Shown here: piece after piece, positions 60,352-64,000 of the stretch | Numbering within the stretch: the first letter of the stretch is position 1 | Layout: each line of letters opens with the position of its first letter | Translations under genes and position numbers: made by a program | DNA from: Hermatobates lingyangjiaoensis | Taxonomy: Eukaryota > Arthropoda > Insecta > Hemiptera > Hermatobatidae | Length of the DNA: 64,000 nt | NCBI GenBank assembly: GCA_026182355.1 | Contig: JAPFBL010000530.1 | Coordinates: forward strand, 72,501-136,500 | Direction of reading: 5' to 3' | The notes under the pieces: generated by a model | Seen by the model: the letters and a program-made list of their open reading frames with translations, nothing else | Database searches by the model: none | Told to the model about the DNA's origin: nothing

Positions 60352-60811
60352 CAGTAATGGCAAACCTTTTGAGTTCGGTGTGTCAAAATTTTGAAAAATC
60401 GAAACATAATTTTCGTGGCGTGTCACACATTGATAAAGTAAAACTAAGAAGGAAATATAAGTATTATTTTTTTTGTAAATTAACTATTTGTTTCATGCCA
60501 ATTAAAATACAAAAACCAATTTTAACATTTCAGCATTTAGAATTCAGTATGTTTTCAGAATTTACCAATTTTATATTAATATAAATATTAAAACAATATT
60601 TTTTAATATGTATACTTGTTACGCAATATTCTTATACTTGTACATACCCATTTAGTTTAAGAAACAAAGTACTAACTATTATTTACGGAATTAATAATAT
60701 TATTATTAATAACACATTTTGGATGTTTGTCACACATTTTGAAGATGCGTGTCACCATAAATGATGCTGCGTGTCAAGACTGACACGCGTGTCATAGGTT
60801 CGCCATCACTG
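60352..60811 (+). mobile_element. Non-autonomous hAT element with perfect 8-bp duplication
   Basis: Duplication TTCTATGA at 60344-60351 and 60812-60819. Left end CAGTAATGGCAAACCTTTTG; complement of right end CAGTGATGGCGAACCTATGA. Internal GTGTCA/TGACAC repeats near both ends. 460 bp; the 78-codon frame at 60348-60584 is incidental. Confidence 0.96.
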
Positions 60812-60819
60812 TTCTATGA

Positions 60820-61355
60820 GGAATAGTTAATACAGTTCTACAATTGATACATCTGTTAAGTCATGGCTTAACAAAATTAACTGAACACTAACTAATTAAT
60901 TAATTTAATTTAATTAGAGAAACTGATCCCTTCGTGGGTTAAAACATCAGCCCTTAACGATATTTTTGTTAATTTAATTATCGATAAAATATTTCTAGAA
61001 AGTAATCCAACCGATTACTAGAAACATATAATGACTAGAAAAATTATACCGATATTGGTATCATGTTTCTTAAAACTCATATATATGACGAAAATATTTA
61101 TCAAAAAGGGTTTTATAAAACTAAATGTTAAACACACCGGTAACACAACTTGTACAAGATGTAAGCTGATCATAGTTTGAACAACAGTTCATTATTAGGA
61201 GAATAACAAAAAGAAGATGAAACGAGAGAGATGTATTCATTTTTGGATTTGAATTATTAAAAGTTTTAAAATTTTGTTTTTGAACAGTTGATTGTTCCTT
61301 GTAATTTATGATTCTTCAAGTGATAAAAAGATTATATTCATTCTAACTTAGTGGA
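60820..61355. other. AT-rich sequence, nothing recognised
   Basis: No structured feature. Confidence 0.4.
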
Positions 61356-61359
61356 ATCA

Positions 61360-61505
61360 GTTATTATGTGGTATTTACTCATTGTAGAGTAAAGTGCTAA
61401 TGAAATGGTCTCCGCATATAAAAATTTAATCGTATAAACAACGCGTTCTTCTACAGGTATTATCAAAAAAATACAATATCATCAGAGAGTTATCTATAGT
61501 TAAAA
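61360..61505 (-). repeat. Hammerhead family 17, eroded copy
   Basis: AATCAGTTATTATGTGGTAT, GAAATGGTCTCCGCATATAA, TATAAACAACGCGTTCTTCT as at 63870-63970, but GAAA and helix II have decayed. CTGATGA persists at 61489-61495 (minus). Confidence 0.65.
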
Positions 61506-61587
61506 CAGAAATCTATACAAAACAGAAATAACACAAAATAAATTAAGACTCAAACAAAAAACAATATTTTGTATTATAATATATAAT

Positions 61588-61588
61588 C

Positions 61589-61661
<73 letters not shown>

Positions 61662-61662
61662 T
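61588..61662. repeat. (TAA)n microsatellite
   Basis: About 25 AAT units, followed by irregular TATAAT sequence to 61745. Confidence 0.97.
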
Positions 61663-61754
61663 ATAATATTATATTTATTAAATATAATTATAATAATATA
61701 TAATTATAATAATATTATAATATATATTATATAATATAATATAATCATCAGTCA

Positions 61755-61796
61755 TTATAATAATTTGTTATTCCACATGTTTATGTGAAATCTTCT

Positions 61797-61828
<32 letters not shown>

Positions 61829-62070
61829 CAATTAAACGAAACGGTCCAGCGGACTTTTTTAAATAAAATAAATTCAAAACGAAGGAAACACACAGAAAGA
61901 CACAGACATAACTCACATCGATATTTCGACCATCGTCGTCATCAGGAGGTGTGAAGAGCTCTTCGATGGTCGACGATGACGACGATGGTCGAAATATCGA
62001 TGTGAGTTATGTCTGTGTCTTTCTGTGTGTTTCCTTCGTTTTGAATTTATTATATATATATATATAACAA
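61755..62070. repeat. Hammerhead family 15 palindrome with family 13 tail
   Basis: Starts with a family 13 tail remnant (TTCCACATGTTTATGTGAAA) and TA tract (61795-61828). Then arms about 61885-61945 and 61960-62040 read CACACAGAAAGACACAGACA and its mirror. TA tract 62050-62063. Confidence 0.82.
61920..61945 (-). ncRNA. Hammerhead-like motif, family 15
   Basis: Minus strand: CTGATGA, extra C, GAC-GATG-GTC, GAAA, TA, TC. CACCTC before and GATGTG after pair at 5 of 6 positions (helix I). The right-arm copy (61973-61997) has lost C3-U4. Confidence 0.65.
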
Positions 62071-62153
62071 AACTAAATTTAGAAACAAAACTAAAGAGAG
62101 AGCTTAGAATAAAGCTAAGAGAGTTAGCTTTTTACCCTACATTATATTCAGTC

Positions 62154-62174
62154 GGGGGGGGGGGGGGGGGGGGG
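62154..62174. repeat. Poly(G) run
   Basis: About 21 G with one T before GGAGGAGGAGAC. No neighbouring element end recognised. Confidence 0.9.
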
Positions 62175-62179
62175 TGGAG

Positions 62180-62695
62180 GAGGAGACAATGTAAAACTAT
62201 TCAAACAGTTTATTACTAAAGAAGATACAAAACAAATAGATCACCCTTAATCTACTTGTGAGAGTACTTAATCCTGGAATCCTTAGAAACACTGAGAAAC
62301 TAGTCTAGACCAAACATCTTGCTGCAGTAAATCTAATTCAAGATTAGCCTTTTATAAAAGATGACTTATGAAAATAGATTTGTAACGCAGACAATCCTGG
62401 CCAATTAACTTCAAACGACTGACCTCTACTATTATTACGTCACTGTCTGTCAAACTGTACCAGACCCTAGGTCGTGGGACTATTTTCCTTTGCAACAAGT
62501 ACTAGTTACTCAGTTATTTTCGTTAATTTCCAAGTAGGTTTCGACTTTTTCATGCATTTTCATGTTTTGGAAATAATGGTTGCATGGATGTCTCTCCATT
62601 AACCATAATTATTATTAAACTGGTAAGACAGCTCAAACCATCTGACAGATTAAAGAGCAAATAATATTTATTTAGTAATAATAATAATGTATAAT
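62180..62695. other. Unclassified, less AT-biased stretch
   Basis: 62230-62560 is more balanced in composition than its neighbours but shows no open frame or repeat match. Confidence 0.4.
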
Positions 62696-62699
62696 CGTT

Positions 62700-63170
62700 T
62701 TACAGTAAACTATACACACAGAATAAAAACTCAAACAAAAAACAATATTTTGTATTATTCATTATAATCATCGGTCATTATAATCATCAGTCATTATAAT
62801 CATTTGTTATTTCACATGTTTATGTGAAATCTTTTTATCCATTATGTAGTTATATATATATATAATGGATAAAATTCAATAATATATCAACCGTTGGATA
62901 GAATAGGTGTATAATGTAATAGAGATTCGGTCAATTTTCCGGAATCAAAATCAAACTCTCAATGCCGACGTTTCGGTTTTATTTAAAACCTTAGATCTTA
63001 TTCACCTCCTGATGATGAATGTTGATCATTCATGGAGAAGATGCCTATGAAATAGGTTTTAAATAAAACCGAAACGTCGGCATTGAGAGTTTGATTTTGA
63101 TCCTAGAAAATTGACCAAATCCCGATTACATCATACACCTATATATATATATATAGTTCAATATAAACAA
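62700..63170. repeat. Family 6 palindrome, preceded by family 13 tail
   Basis: TATTTCACATGTTTATGTGA then TA (62851-62862). The left arm runs CCGTTGGATAGAATAGGTGT to TTTCGGTTTTATTTAAAACC. The centre is a foreign piece of family 7 (CTGATGATGAATGTTGATCA, with GAAA lost). The right arm runs ATAAAACCGAAACGTCGGCA to TGACCAAATCCCGATTACAT and (TA)n 63137-63155. Confidence 0.82.
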
Positions 63171-63229
63171 AGAAACATAGAGAAATCAGAAGAACACACT
63201 TACAGTCTCTAATGTATATATATATACTA

Positions 63230-63270
63230 TATATTACAGTATAGTATAGTATAGTATAGTATAGTATATA
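63230..63270. repeat. (TATAG)n microsatellite
   Basis: TATAG repeated about six times between TA tracts. Confidence 0.9.
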
Positions 63271-63309
63271 TTACAGTCTCATGTATATATATATATATAT
63301 ATATATATA

Positions 63310-63625
63310 TTGATAAAAGTATCGACCGTGGAATAGAAACAAAACTAAAGTTTGTCGGGGCTCGGTCAGTTCTTCAGGTTCAGAGTCATGTGTTCATTCA
63401 AACTATAGTTGCTGTTGAAAACCAGAGACTATTTCTTTTTGTAAAATAATTTGTAATGTAATACTTAGTTTTTCTGTTTCAAAATTTATACTTCTGCCTA
63501 TGAAAAAGGTTTTAAATAAAGACCGAAACGTTTGCAAAGAGAGTTTAATTTGAACCTGAAGAACTAACCGAGTCCCAATAAACTTTAGTTTTGTATATAT
63601 ATATATATTATATATATATATATAT
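63310..63625 (+). repeat. Family 6 pair, long copy
   Basis: Left arm AAAGTTTGTCGGGGCTCGGT (minus); then the body shared with 12240 and 27340, motif region 63499-63537 (core CTATGA, GAAA, CG, TT), tail AGAACTAACCGAGTCCCAAT, and (TA)n. Confidence 0.8.
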
Positions 63626-63639
63626 GTTAGATGTAATTT

Positions 63640-63780
63640 TTTTTAGAGTTGAGGTCTAACGATTGGAAAACTAGTCCTTTTTCCAACGTTTCGACATATA
63701 TTTATGTCATCTTTAGGACTTGGAAATATTTTTCTTTTGCAGCATAGCTTCCTTTAGTCAATTACATGATTAACAAATGC
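63640..63780 (-). repeat. Hammerhead family 16 unit
   Basis: Single unit between TA tracts with tail TTTTTAGAGTTGAGGTCTAA. Confidence 0.65.
63685..63716 (-). ncRNA. Hammerhead-like motif, family 16
   Basis: Minus strand: CTAAAGA (G5 changed to A), extra T, GACATA-AATA-TATGTC (six perfect pairs), GAAA, CG, TT. Core has one substitution at an invariant site. Confidence 0.5.
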
Positions 63781-63790
63781 ATGCTAATGT

Positions 63791-63862
<72 letters not shown>
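63791..63862. repeat. (CA)n then (TA)n compound microsatellite
   Basis: About 14 CA units followed by about 22 TA units with one break. Confidence 0.97.
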
Positions 63863-63867
63863 TCTAA

Positions 63868-64000
63868 CGTAGTGCAATCAGTTATTATGTGGTATTTACT
63901 CATTGTAGGGTAAAAAGTTAATGAAATGGTCTCCACATATAAAAATATAATGGTATAAACAACGCGTTTCGAACACGTAGTGTCCTCCTCAGGCATTAAC
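63868..64000 (-). repeat. Hammerhead family 17 unit, cut by window edge
   Basis: GCAATCAGTTATTATGTGGT, ACTCATTGTAGGGTAAAAAG, GAAATGGTCTCCACATATAA, then the motif. Same family as 61360-61505. Confidence 0.8.
63961..63992 (-). ncRNA. Hammerhead-like motif, family 17
   Basis: Minus strand: CTGAGGA directly followed by helix II GGACAC-TAC-GTGTTC (six pairs, one G-U), GAAA, CGCG, TT. The only copy without an extra base before helix II, and so the closest to the textbook hammerhead core. Confidence 0.68.

Noticed and set aside
60348..60584. A 78-codon gene
   Set aside because: It lies wholly within a 460-bp non-autonomous hAT element with a perfect target duplication.

Overview
This window looks like intergenic, repeat-dominated nuclear DNA from an invertebrate animal, most likely an arthropod. 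Evidence: strong A+T richness, dozens of long (TA)n tracts, tRNA-derived SINEs, several mariner-family remnants, a Tigger-like element, hAT elements, LINE fragments of the R1/Jockey/CR1 kind, and Penelope-like (PLE) pieces. I found no intact cellular gene, rRNA, genuine tRNA gene or CRISPR array. Every recognisable coding piece is a broken transposon or retrotransposon fragment. The species cannot be named from sequence alone.

The most striking content is a set of about 15 unrelated short repeat families sharing one architecture. Each has CTGANGA, usually one extra base, a short hairpin, GAAA, a self-complementary 2-4 base block (CG, UA, AU, CGCG, CATG, GATC or GGCC), then UH. This is the layout of a type I hammerhead ribozyme whose helix III can only form between two molecules. 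The motif is followed by 60-110 bases and then a (TA)n tract. In several families (6.7, 10.9, 22.8 and 28.3 kb) the sequence next to the (TA)n encodes a short 'LEKLSKK'-type peptide that I read as the start of a PLE protein. Many copies sit head-to-head as palindromes, one with perfect 82-base arms (10,871-11,047). Clusters lie at 2.5, 6.7-8.7, 10.6-14.5, 22.5-23.2, 27.3-28.6, 43.9-45.9, 47.8-50.2, 53.1, 55.4-57.3 and 61.3-64.0 kb.

Other landmarks, left to right: Helitron-like ends (0-1.4 kb); a hAT element with an 8-bp duplication (1.47-2.24 kb); a foldback element (4.7 kb); an internally deleted mariner with both ends intact (7.50-8.42 kb); CR1/Jockey-like LINE 3' ends (13.5, 17.2, 37.7 kb); a second mariner/IS630-like pseudogene (15.9 kb); a 29-bp minisatellite (19.8-20.4 kb); a 1-kb inverted repeat (20.9-21.9 kb); a hAT element (23.9 kb); a 22-unit, 65-bp array that is the 3' tail of an adjacent LINE (30.5-32.2 kb); a foldback holding a LINE end (34.6-35.1 kb); a mariner family in two copies (36.2 and 56.1 kb); a 41-bp minisatellite (41.9 kb); a GA/CA higher-order repeat (46.4-47.3 kb); SINEs with LINE-like tails (50.9-52.0 kb); a Tigger-like deletion derivative (54.5-55.2 kb); two hAT elements with perfect 8-bp duplications (57.7 and 60.4 kb); and a LINE end nested in a SINE (58.3-59.2 kb).

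The parts fit together as partnerships. The SINEs share their 3' tail with the LINE at 31-32 kb, the classic sign that a LINE enzyme mobilised the SINE. The hammerhead repeats probably spread with PLE machinery. The deleted hAT, mariner and Tigger copies would have needed transposase supplied in trans.
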